From DAIPKP01 sp964545875 (GTDB taxonomy: Bacteria > Synergistota > Synergistia > Synergistales > Aminiphilaceae): DNA of 64,000 nucleotides. A program made the position numbers and the translations under genes. The notes under the pieces are model-generated. The model ran no database searches. It saw only the letters and a list, made by a program, of their open reading frames with translations, and was not told where the DNA came from. This document shows, in pieces, positions 18,186 through 27,483 of this stretch (positions are counted from its first letter, which is position 1; every line of letters starts with the position of its first letter). The stretch spans positions 62,001 to 126,000 of the forward strand of contig CAZJHH010000007.1 of NCBI GenBank assembly GCA_964545875.1. Direction: 5' to 3'.

Positions 18186-18214
18186 AAAAAAGGCGGTGGG
18201 AAAAACCCACCGCC
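18186..18214 (-). terminator. Rho-independent terminator of the FAD oxidoreductase gene
   Basis: GGCGGTGGG (18192-18200) and CCCACCGCC (18206-18214) form a perfect 9-bp stem; reading on the minus strand a run of six T follows. It ends 28 bases past the stop at 18243. Confidence 0.9.
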
Positions 18215-18242
18215 CGAGAGGCATAAAATTCTGATAACTTGT

Positions 18243-20267
18243 TTAGCGGGGATGGGCCCGGCGAAGCCGTTCTTCGAAAATCCAGGAGAGCGCTATTTCC
18301 CGGGAAATATCTCGATCCGAAAGGAGGGTGCCTTCAAGGATTTCCGGAGATCCTCCGGCCTGCACAAAGAGGTTTCCGAAGTCCCGGAGGGAGAGGATTT
18401 TTCGAGGGTTCGTGGACTCCAGACGGCTTTCCAGGGCACCGTTAAGCATGGCCATTCCTTGGGTCTCCGTAAGAGGCAGCAGGAGACCGAAATAGGACTT
18501 GCTCAGCCCCGGAAGATATTCGTAAAGGGTGGCATCCTGCACCGCTTTCCAGAGAGGATGTTCCTGAGGAACGTCCTGATAGGAGTACATGGAAAGCCGG
18601 GAGTTTCCGTTCCACAGGGCGTCCTGCACCAGAAGAGGAGGAACTTCCCGGGGAGAAAGGCGGTATTGCGCTGCCAGAGCCGCAAGGGCTCCCGCAGCCT
18701 GCCCCGTAAGCATGGTGATGGGTTGCAACCGGGTGGCTCCGTTCACCAGCCGAGAGACGGAGATGTTTTTCTCTGCCCCCAGAAGCCCCTCGGCAGATTC
18801 CGGAATAAGGCATTCCAGGGGAACCTGAAAGACCCCCTTGCTGGGAATCCACTTTACCGGAAAGTCTGCCGCGCTTTCCCCGAGATCGTGCTCCATATAT
18901 TCGTCCAGATGGCTTCCGTGAATGTCCACGGGGTATTCCCCCAGAGCGATGGAGCTTGGAAAGTTGCGGTAGGCCCGGCCGGTTTCCTTGTGGCGTTCCA
19001 GGTCTTCCACCGTGAGAGTTTTCAGCCCTACCAGACGACGGCTCTCCCGAACGTAGGGAAAGGGAGGAAAGTGAGCCGTTACAGGGTGGTATTCTTGAGG
19101 AACCCTCTTGCCGGTTCGCAGATCTCCCACGGGAGCTCCCCGGTCGAATTCCTGGGAGGTGTCCACCGTCCATGGCTGTTCCAGATCGTTTTGATAGTAG
19201 TGGAGAAATGCCAGAGTGCGGAGAAGGGCTCGGGTGTCGACATCCTTCCGGTACTCTCGATCTTCGAGATAGCGCACCGAAAGGCCGGGGAAGTAGCCCC
19301 CTCGTCCGGGATAGTCATTGGTCCAGTTCATGCCGGTTTTGGTGATGTTTGGCCAGGTTTGGGGCTTGCCGCAGTCGATGGGCAGGTCGTTCCGGGGGTC
19401 CGGCAATCCCCGGTAGGCGTTGAAACTCGGAATGTCCACAGGATATCCTCGGGGCCACGTCTTTCCCTGAAGGGATACGTTCTGTTCGAATCGGGAAAGA
19501 TCTTCGTGATAGCTTTCGGGGGGGTCTGTCATGCGGAGTTCCGAAGGGGCGGAAGGATCCTTGCGGATTACCGCCACCCAGGTGATATCCTGAATGTTCG
19601 CATCTTCCCGTATGAAGGGAGAGATGGAGTTCCCCGCCCGGTACCGGGCAGGGGTGAGGGGGAGAAGATCCCCGCACTCCGTGGCATCGATAAAGACCGA
19701 AGCCCGGAAGCGCAGAAGCTTCAAATCCTGCTCCACCGCGATTTCCTCCAGCCGATTCTCCCGGGAGAAGCCATCCTTGAGGCGGCATCGCAGATAGACG
19801 TCCAGCACTCCCGGGGAGCCGTCCTCCAGGGTGGAGTTCCGAATCTCCCGGATCATTTCGTAAAGAATCTCTTCTCCTGCCCGGGGTTCGAAGGCGATGG
19901 TGTCGGATCCCCAGTAACAGGTGTTGACGGGGGTGCCGCTTTTGGCATAATACTCCCGGACCCTGGCGAGAAACTCGCCGTAGATTCCCGAGCGGTTCCT
20001 GCGAACGTCATCCATGGTGGAGACGGCGGCTCCGGTCATCTGTCCTCCGATCCATCCGCTCTCCTCTACCAGGGCCACCCGGGCCCCCATGCGGGCTCCC
20101 TGAATGGCCGCCATGGTTCCTCCGGTTCCGGCGCCTACCACCACCACGTCGTAGGCCAGATGTTCCTCCGGAAGGGATACCGCCTCTCCGGGAGCGCTTC
20201 CGAAAAGAACTCCCGGAAGGAGAAGAACAACAAGCATGACATACCATATTCTGTCGAATCGCGGCAC
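18243..20267 (-). CDS. Exported FAD-dependent oxidoreductase (FAD_oxidored family)
   Basis: A 674-aa flavoprotein with an N-terminal hydrophobic signal segment (WYVMLVVLLLPGVLFGSAPG), then the dinucleotide-binding motif YDVVVVGAGTGGTMAAIQGA near residue 40 and the FAD motif VALVEESGWIGGQMTG. The body contains FIDATECGDLLPL, typical of the FAD_oxidored (xanthan-lyase-type) family, and a C-terminal return to the FAD fold at GLLGAEKNISVSR with TMLTGQAAGALAALA. The substrate is unknown; many family members are secreted and surface-associated. Start is GTG 20267, with RBS GAGGTGA on the minus strand. It has its own terminator and is divergent from the YgjP-like gene. Confidence 0.82.
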   Translation of the reverse strand: MPRFDRIWYVMLVVLLLPGVLFGSAPGEAVSLPEEHLAYDVVVVGAGTGGTMAAIQGARMGARVALVEESGWIGGQMTGAAVSTMDDVRRNRSGIYGEFLARVREYYAKSGTPVNTCYWGSDTIAFEPRAGEEILYEMIREIRNSTLEDGSPGVLDVYLRCRLKDGFSRENRLEEIAVEQDLKLLRFRASVFIDATECGDLLPLTPARYRAGNSISPFIREDANIQDITWVAVIRKDPSAPSELRMTDPPESYHEDLSRFEQNVSLQGKTWPRGYPVDIPSFNAYRGLPDPRNDLPIDCGKPQTWPNITKTGMNWTNDYPGRGGYFPGLSVRYLEDREYRKDVDTRALLRTLAFLHYYQNDLEQPWTVDTSQEFDRGAPVGDLRTGKRVPQEYHPVTAHFPPFPYVRESRRLVGLKTLTVEDLERHKETGRAYRNFPSSIALGEYPVDIHGSHLDEYMEHDLGESAADFPVKWIPSKGVFQVPLECLIPESAEGLLGAEKNISVSRLVNGATRLQPITMLTGQAAGALAALAAQYRLSPREVPPLLVQDALWNGNSRLSMYSYQDVPQEHPLWKAVQDATLYEYLPGLSKSYFGLLLPLTETQGMAMLNGALESRLESTNPRKILSLRDFGNLFVQAGGSPEILEGTLLSDRDISREIALSWIFEERLRRAHPR

Positions 20268-20418
20268 GAGAAATCACCTCATTCGTAGAGATTGTCTTCG
20301 TTTCTCATGATACCAAACCCGAGAGATTGTGCATACGCAGCAAAAAGCGTGCCATGGTGAAAATTTCTGAATTCGAGGCTTTCAGGAGTTTCCGTATACG
20401 TTCTTTTACAAGGAGAGC

Positions 20419-21228
20419 ATGGTGAAAAAAAGAAAAAAAGAAAACGAGACCACGGAGCAAAGGCTGTCCCGGCGGGAACCCCGGGAATGGACCCATTCCT
20501 TTTCCTGGGGCGAAGAGGTTTTTACGGTGCGGATATGTCGTTTTTACGAGTCTTCTCACTATGTCATGATGGAGGTCGTTCCCGGAGGAAGGGTGGAATT
20601 CCGGATTCCCTGGAACATGCCCCCCGAAACTGCGGAGAAGATGGCGGAGGAAAGAAAGGAGTGGATCCGAAAACGCCGCCCCAAATTCATGGGCCTTCCG
20701 GATACGCCGCTCTGTCGTTATGAAGAGGGAGAGCGGCATCCCTATTTTGGGGAGTTCTATCCTTTGAAGCTTTTTCGAGGCTCCCGGGAGAGCGCAGTTT
20801 TCCGGGAAGGAACTCTATGCCTTACCCTTTCTTCGCCGGAACGTCCCGAAAAGGTGCAGGAGCTTTTATGGGAGTTCTACCGCCGGGAGGCAGCTCTGGT
20901 CTGCGAAGAGTACTTCCGGGAACATCTGCCCCGTTTCAAGGCCCGGGGAATGAAGCAAAATCCGCAACTCCGGATGCGTTATCTCACCAGAAGCTGGGGG
21001 CGGTGCAACTACCATTCGGAAAAGGTGAGCCTGAGCATCTTTCTCGCCGCCTATTCCAAGGCCTGTATCGAAGAGGTGGTGGTGCACGAACTTTGCCACT
21101 TCTTTCACTGCAATCACAGTGCCGCCTTCTACGCTGCCATGGATATCATGCTTCCGGGTTGGCGGGAGCGAAAGGAGCTCTTCCGGAGAATCTCGCTCTT
21201 CGCCATCTCTCAAAAGTATCCCCTTTGA
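20419..21228 (+). CDS. YgjP/DUF45-type zinc metallopeptidase
   Basis: A 269-aa protein whose C-terminal half matches the YgjP-like (DUF45, SprT-related) family: RSWGRCNYHSEKVSLSIFLA, the zinc motif VVVHELCHFFHCNHSAAFY (HExxH-like with Cys in place of one x and the third His in NHS) and LPGWRERKELFRRI. The N-terminal half is the usual beta-rich part starting with a lysine-rich stretch. Biological substrate is not known for the family. ATG 20419 has AAGGAGAG upstream. Nothing in the context indicates a specific function. Confidence 0.82.
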   Translation: MVKKRKKENETTEQRLSRREPREWTHSFSWGEEVFTVRICRFYESSHYVMMEVVPGGRVEFRIPWNMPPETAEKMAEERKEWIRKRRPKFMGLPDTPLCRYEEGERHPYFGEFYPLKLFRGSRESAVFREGTLCLTLSSPERPEKVQELLWEFYRREAALVCEEYFREHLPRFKARGMKQNPQLRMRYLTRSWGRCNYHSEKVSLSIFLAAYSKACIEEVVVHELCHFFHCNHSAAFYAAMDIMLPGWRERKELFRRISLFAISQKYPL

Positions 21229-21253
21229 AATCTTCAAAGCCCCGAGGTGGAGT

Positions 21254-21548
21254 GATGCGGGAAGAGATCTGGATCGGCGGGTTCCGTTTCTTGCAGGGCC
21301 TCCACGGCCACGTGGTTCCAGGAGGAGATGTCGTGTGGGGGGATACCCCTCAAGTTTTTCCGGGAAGCGAAGAAGGACTTTTGAATTTCATGGCCTTCAC
21401 GACAAATCCGGATGATGCGGAGAGGGTGGAAAGATCCTTCTCTTTCCATACATCGAAATTTTTTAATCTTCGGCGTTCTCTTGCACCTTTTCTCTTTGAT
21501 GGTGTACTCTCTCTGAAAGTATGGCAAATTTTCGGCGCTGTACCATGA
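21254..21548 (+). CDS. Possible small hypothetical protein
   Basis: The 333-base gap between the metallopeptidase and the APC transporter contains one open frame of 97 codons beginning REEIWIGGFRFLQGL, with GAGGTGGAG just before its ATG. The sequence is not recognised and the last third of the frame falls in what is probably the promoter region of the next gene. An antisense frame of similar quality covers the same bases. I give it only weak support. Confidence 0.25.
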
Positions 21549-21561
21549 AAGGAGCTTTTCC

Positions 21562-22833
21562 GTGTCCGGACTGCGAAAAGATATAACCCCCTTCAAGGGC
21601 GTTGTTCTGGCGGTGAGCATGATTATCGGTTCCGGCCTTCTGGGGCTTCCGGGACTTGCCCTGGAGCTGGGCTCTCCCTATGATGCTCTGGGGGGATGGA
21701 TCTGCATCTCCATCGCCATGATTCCCATGCTCTACATCTTCATGAACCTCGGTATACGATACAGCACCGCCGCAGGCCTCGCCAGATACGCCCAGGAGGC
21801 GGTGGGGGAGTGGGGGAGCTATGCGGTGACCTACCTCATGTGCGGCAGCGTTCTTCTCGGCATGCCCGCCCTGGCGTCCATCATCGCCTCGTATGCCGCC
21901 AGATTGCTGGGCTTTCCCGAGGGGCACACCCTTCTGCTCTCGGTGGGGTGCATTTTCTTCATGGTGGGGAGCAACCTTCTGGGTGTTCGGGCCACCTCCT
22001 GGGTAAACGGCCTTGCCTTCGTCACTCTTCTGGGGCTTTTCGGTATCATGGTGGGAGAGAACCTCTCCTATTTCGAGAGGGGGTGTACGGCTCTGGGAGA
22101 GCTCGGAGGGGGAGAGATTTCCCTGCATCCGAAAAACCTCTGGAGCATCTGTGCCCTTCTCTTCTGGGCCTATCTGGGATGGGAAAATCTTTCCTTCGGT
22201 CACGAAGAGTTTCAGGAGCCCGAAAAAAATCTGCCCTGGGTCTATGGGGTCAGTTTTATTCTGGTTACGTCTCTCTATCTCATTTTGGCCTTTACCAGCG
22301 TGGGGGCGGAGCTTTCGGGATACTCCGTGAAGGGGCCCGAGGGAATGGCCCGGCTTGTGGAAAGCAGCGTGGCGGAAAAGGGACTTCTTTTCGTCATGCT
22401 TTTGGTTCTTTTGGCGAACGGCAACGCCTGGGTCTTTTCCATCAGCCGTCTCTTCTACGCCTCGGGAAAGGAGGGAAGCCTCTTTCGATGGCTGGGAGTT
22501 CTGGATTCCCGGGGGCTTCCCAGCCGGAGTCTTCTCTTTCTCCTGGCAGCCTTTTCGGGAGTCATTCTGCTGGCTCCTCTTCTGGGGCTTTCCATCTCCT
22601 TCCGCATTCTCCTGGTAAGCCAGAACTTCGTCTTTCTCTTCGGCCTCAGCATTATCGCCTTCTGCCGGGTGGAGCGGGGATGGCGCCGGCTGATCTTCGG
22701 TTTGGGAGGAGCGGTATCGTGTCTTTTTCTCCTCTCGGGTTTTTCCTGGTGGATTCTCTATCCCCTGGGGCTCATGGCCCTGGGGTTTCTGATGTACCGA
22801 TACCGGGGCGGCTCTCTTCGGAAAGAGGCCTGA
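21562..22833 (+). CDS. APC-superfamily amino-acid transporter
   Basis: A 423-aa membrane protein with about 12 helices. It opens with the APC motif in TM1, GVVLAVSMIIGSGLLGLPG, whose unwound G-S-G substrate-binding segment is intact. The closest families by eye are YjeH-type (methionine/branched-chain amino acid exporter) and other small APC members with KDITPFKGV starts. Direction of transport and substrate cannot be assigned. GTG start at 21562 with AAAGGAGC upstream. The gene is followed by 115 bases and then the exonuclease III gene. Confidence 0.85.
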   Translation: MSGLRKDITPFKGVVLAVSMIIGSGLLGLPGLALELGSPYDALGGWICISIAMIPMLYIFMNLGIRYSTAAGLARYAQEAVGEWGSYAVTYLMCGSVLLGMPALASIIASYAARLLGFPEGHTLLLSVGCIFFMVGSNLLGVRATSWVNGLAFVTLLGLFGIMVGENLSYFERGCTALGELGGGEISLHPKNLWSICALLFWAYLGWENLSFGHEEFQEPEKNLPWVYGVSFILVTSLYLILAFTSVGAELSGYSVKGPEGMARLVESSVAEKGLLFVMLLVLLANGNAWVFSISRLFYASGKEGSLFRWLGVLDSRGLPSRSLLFLLAAFSGVILLAPLLGLSISFRILLVSQNFVFLFGLSIIAFCRVERGWRRLIFGLGGAVSCLFLLSGFSWWILYPLGLMALGFLMYRYRGGSLRKEA

Positions 22834-22948
22834 AGAGCGAACTTTCGAGAGTAGTTCCGTCTCATGACAGTGTCTGCAAAGCTTTCGCCCCATGGCCTCC
22901 AAAGGAGCCTCGCAAAGCCTCACTATTTTTCAGAAAGAGGGGAAAAAC

Positions 22949-23740
22949 ATGAAGAACCTTCGTATCGCCACTTTTAACGTCAATTCCGTACGTTCCCGGC
23001 TGCACGTACTGGAAAGCTGGCTTCGGGAGAGCCCCGTGGAAATACTCTGTCTCCAGGAGACCAAGGTACAGGATTCGGAATTTCCGGCGGACTTTTTCGA
23101 AGGCCTGGGCTACCGGGTGGCCTTTGCGGGTCAGAAATCCTACAGCGGAGTGGCCCTGGCGAGCCGGCTTCCCCTGGAGGAGGTGGTGGCGGGGTTCGAG
23201 GACGGAGAAGAACCTCAAGACGCTCCCCGGATCATCCGGGGGCTCTGCGGGGGCATTCGGGTGGTCAATACCTATGTACCCCAGGGAAAGTCCATCGATC
23301 ACGAGGATTACGGCTATAAAAAGCGTTTCCTCCGCCGGGTGGAGGCCCTTCTTCGGGAGGAATGCGCCGCCGATCGTCCCCTCATCTGGGTGGGGGATAT
23401 GAACGTGGCTCCCACGGAGATGGACGTGACGAACCCCAAAAACAAGAAGGATCACGTCTGTTTTCACGAGGACATTCGAAACCTCTTTCAGGAAATAATC
23501 GCCCATCTCGGGCTTCGGGACGTGTACCGCAAGCACCGCCCCGGAGAAGGGGAGTTCTCTTTCTGGGATTACCGGGTCAAGGATTCCCTGAACCGCAACA
23601 TAGGATGGCGCATCGACCATCTTCTGGCCACTCCCGCCCTGGAGGGACGTTCCCTGGGCGCCTGGACGGAACGGGAACTTCGGAGCATGGAAAAACCCTC
23701 GGACCACACCGCAGTGGTGGGGGAGTTCGAGGGTTTTTGA
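22949..23740 (+). CDS. xthA: Exodeoxyribonuclease III (AP endonuclease)
   Basis: Base-excision repair nuclease of the EEP fold. The 263-aa product starts MKNLRIATFNVNSVRSRLHV and contains LCLQETKVQDSEFP (metal-binding Glu), YSGVALASR, WVGDMNVAPTEMDV (catalytic Asp and Asn) and the C-terminal WRIDHLLATPAL with SDHTAVVGEF (catalytic Asp-His). All catalytic residues are in place and length is normal. ATG 22949 is supported by AGAGGGGA six bases upstream; a longer in-frame start lies before the RBS. Confidence 0.95.
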   Translation: MKNLRIATFNVNSVRSRLHVLESWLRESPVEILCLQETKVQDSEFPADFFEGLGYRVAFAGQKSYSGVALASRLPLEEVVAGFEDGEEPQDAPRIIRGLCGGIRVVNTYVPQGKSIDHEDYGYKKRFLRRVEALLREECAADRPLIWVGDMNVAPTEMDVTNPKNKKDHVCFHEDIRNLFQEIIAHLGLRDVYRKHRPGEGEFSFWDYRVKDSLNRNIGWRIDHLLATPALEGRSLGAWTERELRSMEKPSDHTAVVGEFEGF

Positions 23741-23821
23741 AAACGGAAACATATGGAAGGGTCGTCCCGGGAGCTTGTAAAAATCCGTCTCTCCCGGAGG
23801 GATCCTCTTTTGGGACACGTG

Positions 23822-24310
23822 CTACTCCTCGGCATCCTCCCAGAGTTCGTCCCAGGGAAGGCCCTCCTGTTCTCCCGCATCGAGCACCACCGAGGTGCGG
23901 GTCTTGCCGAATCGGCTCAGCTTGAGAAGAATGGCGTCCATGTGCTCCATGGAGACCGCTGCCACGTGGAGCACATAGTCGCAGTCTCCCGTGACTCTCC
24001 AGCAGTGGAGCACCTCGGGAAGAGCGGCGATCTCGTAAAACATCTTCGTGGCGGGATCCTTGAATTCCGTGTGCATGCTGATGATGGCCCGTACGGGAAA
24101 TCCCGCCTTGGCCACGTCCAGGCGAGGGGTATATCCCTTGATGATTCCCGCATCCTCCATGCGGGCGATCCGCTCCGCCACGGTGGGAGGAGAGAGCCCC
24201 ACCATCTTGGCGATACTCCGGAAGGAGCTTCGGCAGTTTTTCTGAAGAGCCTTCAGAATGGTGATATTTTCCCTATCCGGTCCCTTGATCCTGTTCCGAG
24301 AGAATGTCAT
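23822..24310 (-). CDS. Lrp/AsnC-family transcriptional regulator
   Basis: A 162-aa DNA-binding protein with an N-terminal winged helix (ENITILKALQKNCRSSFRSI then VGLSPPTVAERIARMEDAGI) and a C-terminal RAM/ACT-like ligand domain (RAIISMHTEF, VLHCWRVTGDCDYVLHVA with the typical G-D-Y motif). It should sense an amino acid and form octamers. ATG 24310 is preferred over an ATG 18 bases upstream because AAAGGAAC lies between them with proper spacing. It is divergent from glutamine synthetase, so it is likely to control that gene or nitrogen/amino-acid metabolism. Confidence 0.92.
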   Translation of the reverse strand: MTFSRNRIKGPDRENITILKALQKNCRSSFRSIAKMVGLSPPTVAERIARMEDAGIIKGYTPRLDVAKAGFPVRAIISMHTEFKDPATKMFYEIAALPEVLHCWRVTGDCDYVLHVAAVSMEHMDAILLKLSRFGKTRTSVVLDAGEQEGLPWDELWEDAEE

Positions 24311-24455
24311 AAAAATAGTTCCTTTCATTCGAAATCTTTTCCTGGCTATTTTTCGTATTATAGCAATTTTTCCCCGAAAAAATAAAGAGGAAGCCCAAGA
24401 AAAACGGCAAAAATTTTTCGTTTAAAGTATAAGATCCTCCTTTTTTATGATAGTG

Positions 24456-24483
24456 TTGCGGAGTTCGAAAAAATTTTTACAAT
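24456..24483 (+). promoter_or_regulatory. Candidate promoter of the glutamine synthetase gene
   Basis: TTGCGG (24456-24461) and TACAAT (24478-24483) with a 16-base spacer. The region upstream is A/T-rich, suiting Lrp-type binding. Confidence 0.45.
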
Positions 24484-24517
24484 GCCCCGTTTCTTCACTA
24501 AAGGAGGAGGTTTGCGG

Positions 24518-25942
24518 ATGTTTTCTTCGTACCAGGAGCTTGAAAACTACGTACGGAATAACCAGGTAATGATGTTGGATTTCAAAGTCACCGAACTCGG
24601 GGGGAAGTGGCGGCATCTCACCATCCCCGCATCCCGGCTTTCGGAGAAGATCTTTGAAAAGGGGTTCGGCTTCGATGGCTCCAATTATGGATACGCCAAA
24701 ATCGAGCAGAGCGACATGGTCTTCATCCCCGATCTTACCACGGCTTTTCTCGATCCCTTCTGGGATAGGAAAACCCTCGCCTTTCTGGGTACGGTACATG
24801 CCATTACCGATGAGGGATATATCCCTTACGCAGGGGATTCCCGGCGCATTCTCGCCTCCGCCCTGGAATACATGAAAAAGAGCGGTCTGGCGGATACCTT
24901 TCTGGTGGGACCGGAGTACGAATTTCACATTTTCGACCATGTGGCCTACGCCAACGAAATGCAGTCGTCCTTCTTCGAGGTGGATTCCTTTCAGGCGCAC
25001 TGGCGCACCGGAGACGAAGAGGGCAATCTGGGTTTCAAGGTGCCCCTCAAGAAGGGATATCATCTGGATGCCCCGGGGGATGTGAACCGGGATCTCCGCT
25101 CTTCCATGGCCATGCTCCTGGATGCACTGGACATTCCCGTAAAGTACCACCATCACGAGGTGGGGGGGCCGGGGCAGCACGAAATCGAGCTCGAAATGAA
25201 CGAAGCCTTCCGCCTTGCGGATGCCACCATGCTCTCCAAGTACATTATCAAAAATGCGGCGGTTCGGCACGGAAAAACCGCCACCTTCATGCCCAAGCCT
25301 CTGCACGGAGAGGCGGGGAACGGTATGCACGTGCATATGCAGCTTTGGAAAGACGGGGAGTCCCTCTTTGCGGGGCCCGACAGCAACTACGCGGGGCTTT
25401 CGGACCTGGCGCTCCACTTCATGGGAGGCATCTTGGTGCATACTCCCGCTCTCACCGCCCTGGCGAGCCCTTCCACCAACTCCTACAAGCGCCTCGTTCG
25501 GGGTTACGAAGCTCCCATCGGCATCGGTTTCGCCACCGCCAACCGCTCTGCGGTGCTTCGGGTTCCGGGGTACGCCAAGGCTCCCTCCTCCCGGCGTTTC
25601 GAATTCCGATCCTCCGATGCTTCCGCAAATCCCTATCTTCTCTTTGCGGGGCTCCTTCTCGCGGGAATGGACGGGGTGGCGAGAAAGATCGATCCTCTTC
25701 GGGAGGGATACGGTCCCCTGGAAAAGAACTTCTACGAACTTGGGGATAGCGACATCAAGCTTCTTCCCGCCTCCCTGGAGGAGGCCCTGGAGGAGCTCGA
25801 GAAGGATCACGATTTTCTTGTCAAGCCCGGAATCTTTCCCGAAAGCCTTCTGGAAAACTGGAAGATTCTTAAATCTCGGGAGTGTGCCTCTCTCCGGGAA
25901 CTTCCCACTCCGGGAGAATACGCTCTCTACTACGATTGTTAG
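24518..25942 (+). CDS. glnA: Glutamine synthetase, type I
   Basis: Makes glutamine from glutamate, ammonia and ATP. The 474-aa product has the N-terminal beta-grasp domain, FGFDGSNYGYAKIEQSDM, the metal-binding GPEYEFHIFD, HHHEVGGPGQHEIELEM, and KPLHGEAGNGMHVHMQLW with the usual Glu and His metal and ammonia-site residues, then RRFEFRSSDASANPYL. The loop KNFYELGD corresponds to the adenylylation site region (KNLYDLP in E. coli), so Tyr is present but the flanking residues differ and adenylylation is uncertain. ATG 24518 lies behind AAAGGAGGAGG; an upstream in-frame ATG precedes that RBS. Confidence 0.94.
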   Translation: MFSSYQELENYVRNNQVMMLDFKVTELGGKWRHLTIPASRLSEKIFEKGFGFDGSNYGYAKIEQSDMVFIPDLTTAFLDPFWDRKTLAFLGTVHAITDEGYIPYAGDSRRILASALEYMKKSGLADTFLVGPEYEFHIFDHVAYANEMQSSFFEVDSFQAHWRTGDEEGNLGFKVPLKKGYHLDAPGDVNRDLRSSMAMLLDALDIPVKYHHHEVGGPGQHEIELEMNEAFRLADATMLSKYIIKNAAVRHGKTATFMPKPLHGEAGNGMHVHMQLWKDGESLFAGPDSNYAGLSDLALHFMGGILVHTPALTALASPSTNSYKRLVRGYEAPIGIGFATANRSAVLRVPGYAKAPSSRRFEFRSSDASANPYLLFAGLLLAGMDGVARKIDPLREGYGPLEKNFYELGDSDIKLLPASLEEALEELEKDHDFLVKPGIFPESLLENWKILKSRECASLRELPTPGEYALYYDC

Positions 25943-25966
25943 AAATACGTGTCAGAACCATGCCGA

Positions 25967-25995
25967 AAGGGGACGGACCTAGGGTTCGTCCCCTT
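25967..25995. terminator. Bidirectional terminator between glnA and the macrodomain gene
   Basis: AAGGGGACGGACC (25967-25979) pairs with GGTTCGTCCCCTT (25983-25995), 13 bp with one G-T pair and a 3-base loop, between convergent genes. Confidence 0.65.
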
Positions 25996-26029
25996 CGTAC
26001 GCTTATTCGGATGTCCTGGATCTGCGGCA

Positions 26030-26557
26030 TCAGGGGGAAATTTTTTCGAGCAGCCTTGCGTATATGTCGTAGATCTCCTCGCCGAAACAGACCAGGTAGA
26101 TCGTTTCGGGAAGAGAATGGTGTTCCAGAAAGTTTCGTATAGCCTCCAGCGCAAGAGGGCAGGCCTTCTCGGGAGGATATCCGTAAACCCCGCAGCTTAT
26201 GGCGGGAAAGGCCAGGGTCTTGCATTCGTGGAGCGCCCCCAGTTCGAGGCTGTTTCGGTAGCACGAAGCCAGGAGCTCCGGCTCTCCCCGGTTTCCTCCG
26301 TGCCAGACCGGGCCCGGCGTGTGGATTATCCAGCGTGCGGGAAGGTTGTAGCCCCGGGTAATCCGGGCTTCCCCGGTGGGGCATCCTCCCAGGGTGCGGC
26401 ACTCCTCCAGAAGCTCCGGCCCTGCGGCCCTGTGGATGGCTCCGTCCACGCCTCCTCCTCTCAGCAGAGAGGTGTTGGCGGCGTTCACCACGGCATCCAC
26501 GTCGCAGCGGGTAATGTCTTCTCGGAGAAGGACCATGCGGTTTTTCAAATCCTTCAC
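26030..26557 (-). CDS. Macrodomain protein (O-acetyl-ADP-ribose deacetylase-like)
   Basis: A 175-aa single macrodomain of the YmdB/MacroD type. Visible motifs are DITRCDVDAVVNAANTSLLRGGGVDGAI (first residues of the ADP-ribose pocket, with the catalytic Asn and Asp positions VNAAN and GVDGAIH) and ISCGVYGYPPEKA (second loop). It probably hydrolyses O-acetyl-ADP-ribose or removes mono-ADP-ribose from proteins. Its ATG overlaps the stop of the CDF transporter gene, so translation is coupled. Confidence 0.92.
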   Translation of the reverse strand: MKDLKNRMVLLREDITRCDVDAVVNAANTSLLRGGGVDGAIHRAAGPELLEECRTLGGCPTGEARITRGYNLPARWIIHTPGPVWHGGNRGEPELLASCYRNSLELGALHECKTLAFPAISCGVYGYPPEKACPLALEAIRNFLEHHSLPETIYLVCFGEEIYDIYARLLEKISP

Positions 26558-27477
26558 GGCTTTTCCATCCCCCTCTCGTTTTTCGGCTCTTCTTCCTGGG
26601 GTTCCACATGAACCACCACATCCATCATATCGGGAAAACGATCTATGAGAGCGAACTTTACTGCGGCGGCCAGATCGTGTCCCCGGCGCACGGTAATCTC
26701 GGGATGTACCTGGATATGCAGATCCACCATGAGAGAGCTGCTTCCCAGATAGCGGGTGCGTATTTTATGGAGTCCGAGAATGCCCGGAATACGAAGGACT
26801 ATGTGTTCCATGGTCTCCAGATCCTCCCGGGAAGCCCCCCGATCCATGAGCTGTTCCAGGGGATCCCTGCAGATTCTGTAGGCTACCCGGAGAATGAACA
26901 AGGATACCAGGGCGGCTCCGAGGGAGTCGAGAAATATCCAGGAGGGGTCTATCATGGTGCCTCCCACGGCGAGGGCCACCGGAAGGGAGCTCAAAGCATC
27001 CGAGCGGTGATGCCAGGCGTTGGCGGAAAGAGCCATGGAACGGGTTTTCTTTCCCCAGAGGAGGGTCCACCGATAGAGCCATTCCTTGCTCGCCATGGAA
27101 ATCAGGGCTGCCATAAGAGGAATTCTGCCGGGAGCCGATCCCGGAGAATGAGGAATGTGAAGGGAAGCAAGGGCTCCCCAGAGAAGCCGGAACCCTACCA
27201 GGCCGAGAACCAGGCCGATGAAGAGAGTTACCATGGTCTCCAGGCGCTGATGCCCGTAAGGATGCTCCGCATCGGGGGGCTTGTTCCAGAATCGCATTCC
27301 CACGAGAAGGGCCACGTCTGTAACGGTATCCGAGAGGCTGTGAATGCCGTCCGCCAGAACCGCCTGGCTGTTTCCCCAATATCCCGCACCGCATTTGAAT
27401 GCGGAGAGGGCGATGTTCAATCCCAGCCCCGTTAGGGTTACCCGAAGGATTGTGCGATTATGGTTTTCCTTTGCCAT
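26554..27477 (-). CDS. CDF-family cation efflux transporter
   Basis: A 307-aa cation diffusion facilitator with six membrane helices. Metal-site residues are visible in TM2 (ADGIHSLSDTVTD, HxxxD) and TM5 (HHRSDALSS, HxxxD), which points to Zn2+, Fe2+ or Mn2+. The C-terminal cytoplasmic domain contains HIQVHPEITVRRGHDL, typical of the ferredoxin-like dimerisation domain. It lies 6 bases downstream of the SO_0444-type exporter and overlaps the macrodomain gene, forming one minus-strand operon led by arsR. Confidence 0.93.
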   Translation of the reverse strand: MAKENHNRTILRVTLTGLGLNIALSAFKCGAGYWGNSQAVLADGIHSLSDTVTDVALLVGMRFWNKPPDAEHPYGHQRLETMVTLFIGLVLGLVGFRLLWGALASLHIPHSPGSAPGRIPLMAALISMASKEWLYRWTLLWGKKTRSMALSANAWHHRSDALSSLPVALAVGGTMIDPSWIFLDSLGAALVSLFILRVAYRICRDPLEQLMDRGASREDLETMEHIVLRIPGILGLHKIRTRYLGSSSLMVDLHIQVHPEITVRRGHDLAAAVKFALIDRFPDMMDVVVHVEPQEEEPKNERGMEKP

Positions 27478-27483
27478 GAAATA

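Noticed and set aside
18252..20288. A 678-codon open frame on the plus strand opposite the FAD oxidoreductase
   Set aside because: It is the shadow of the minus-strand gene, with no RBS and no recognisable domain, while the minus strand has clear FAD motifs.
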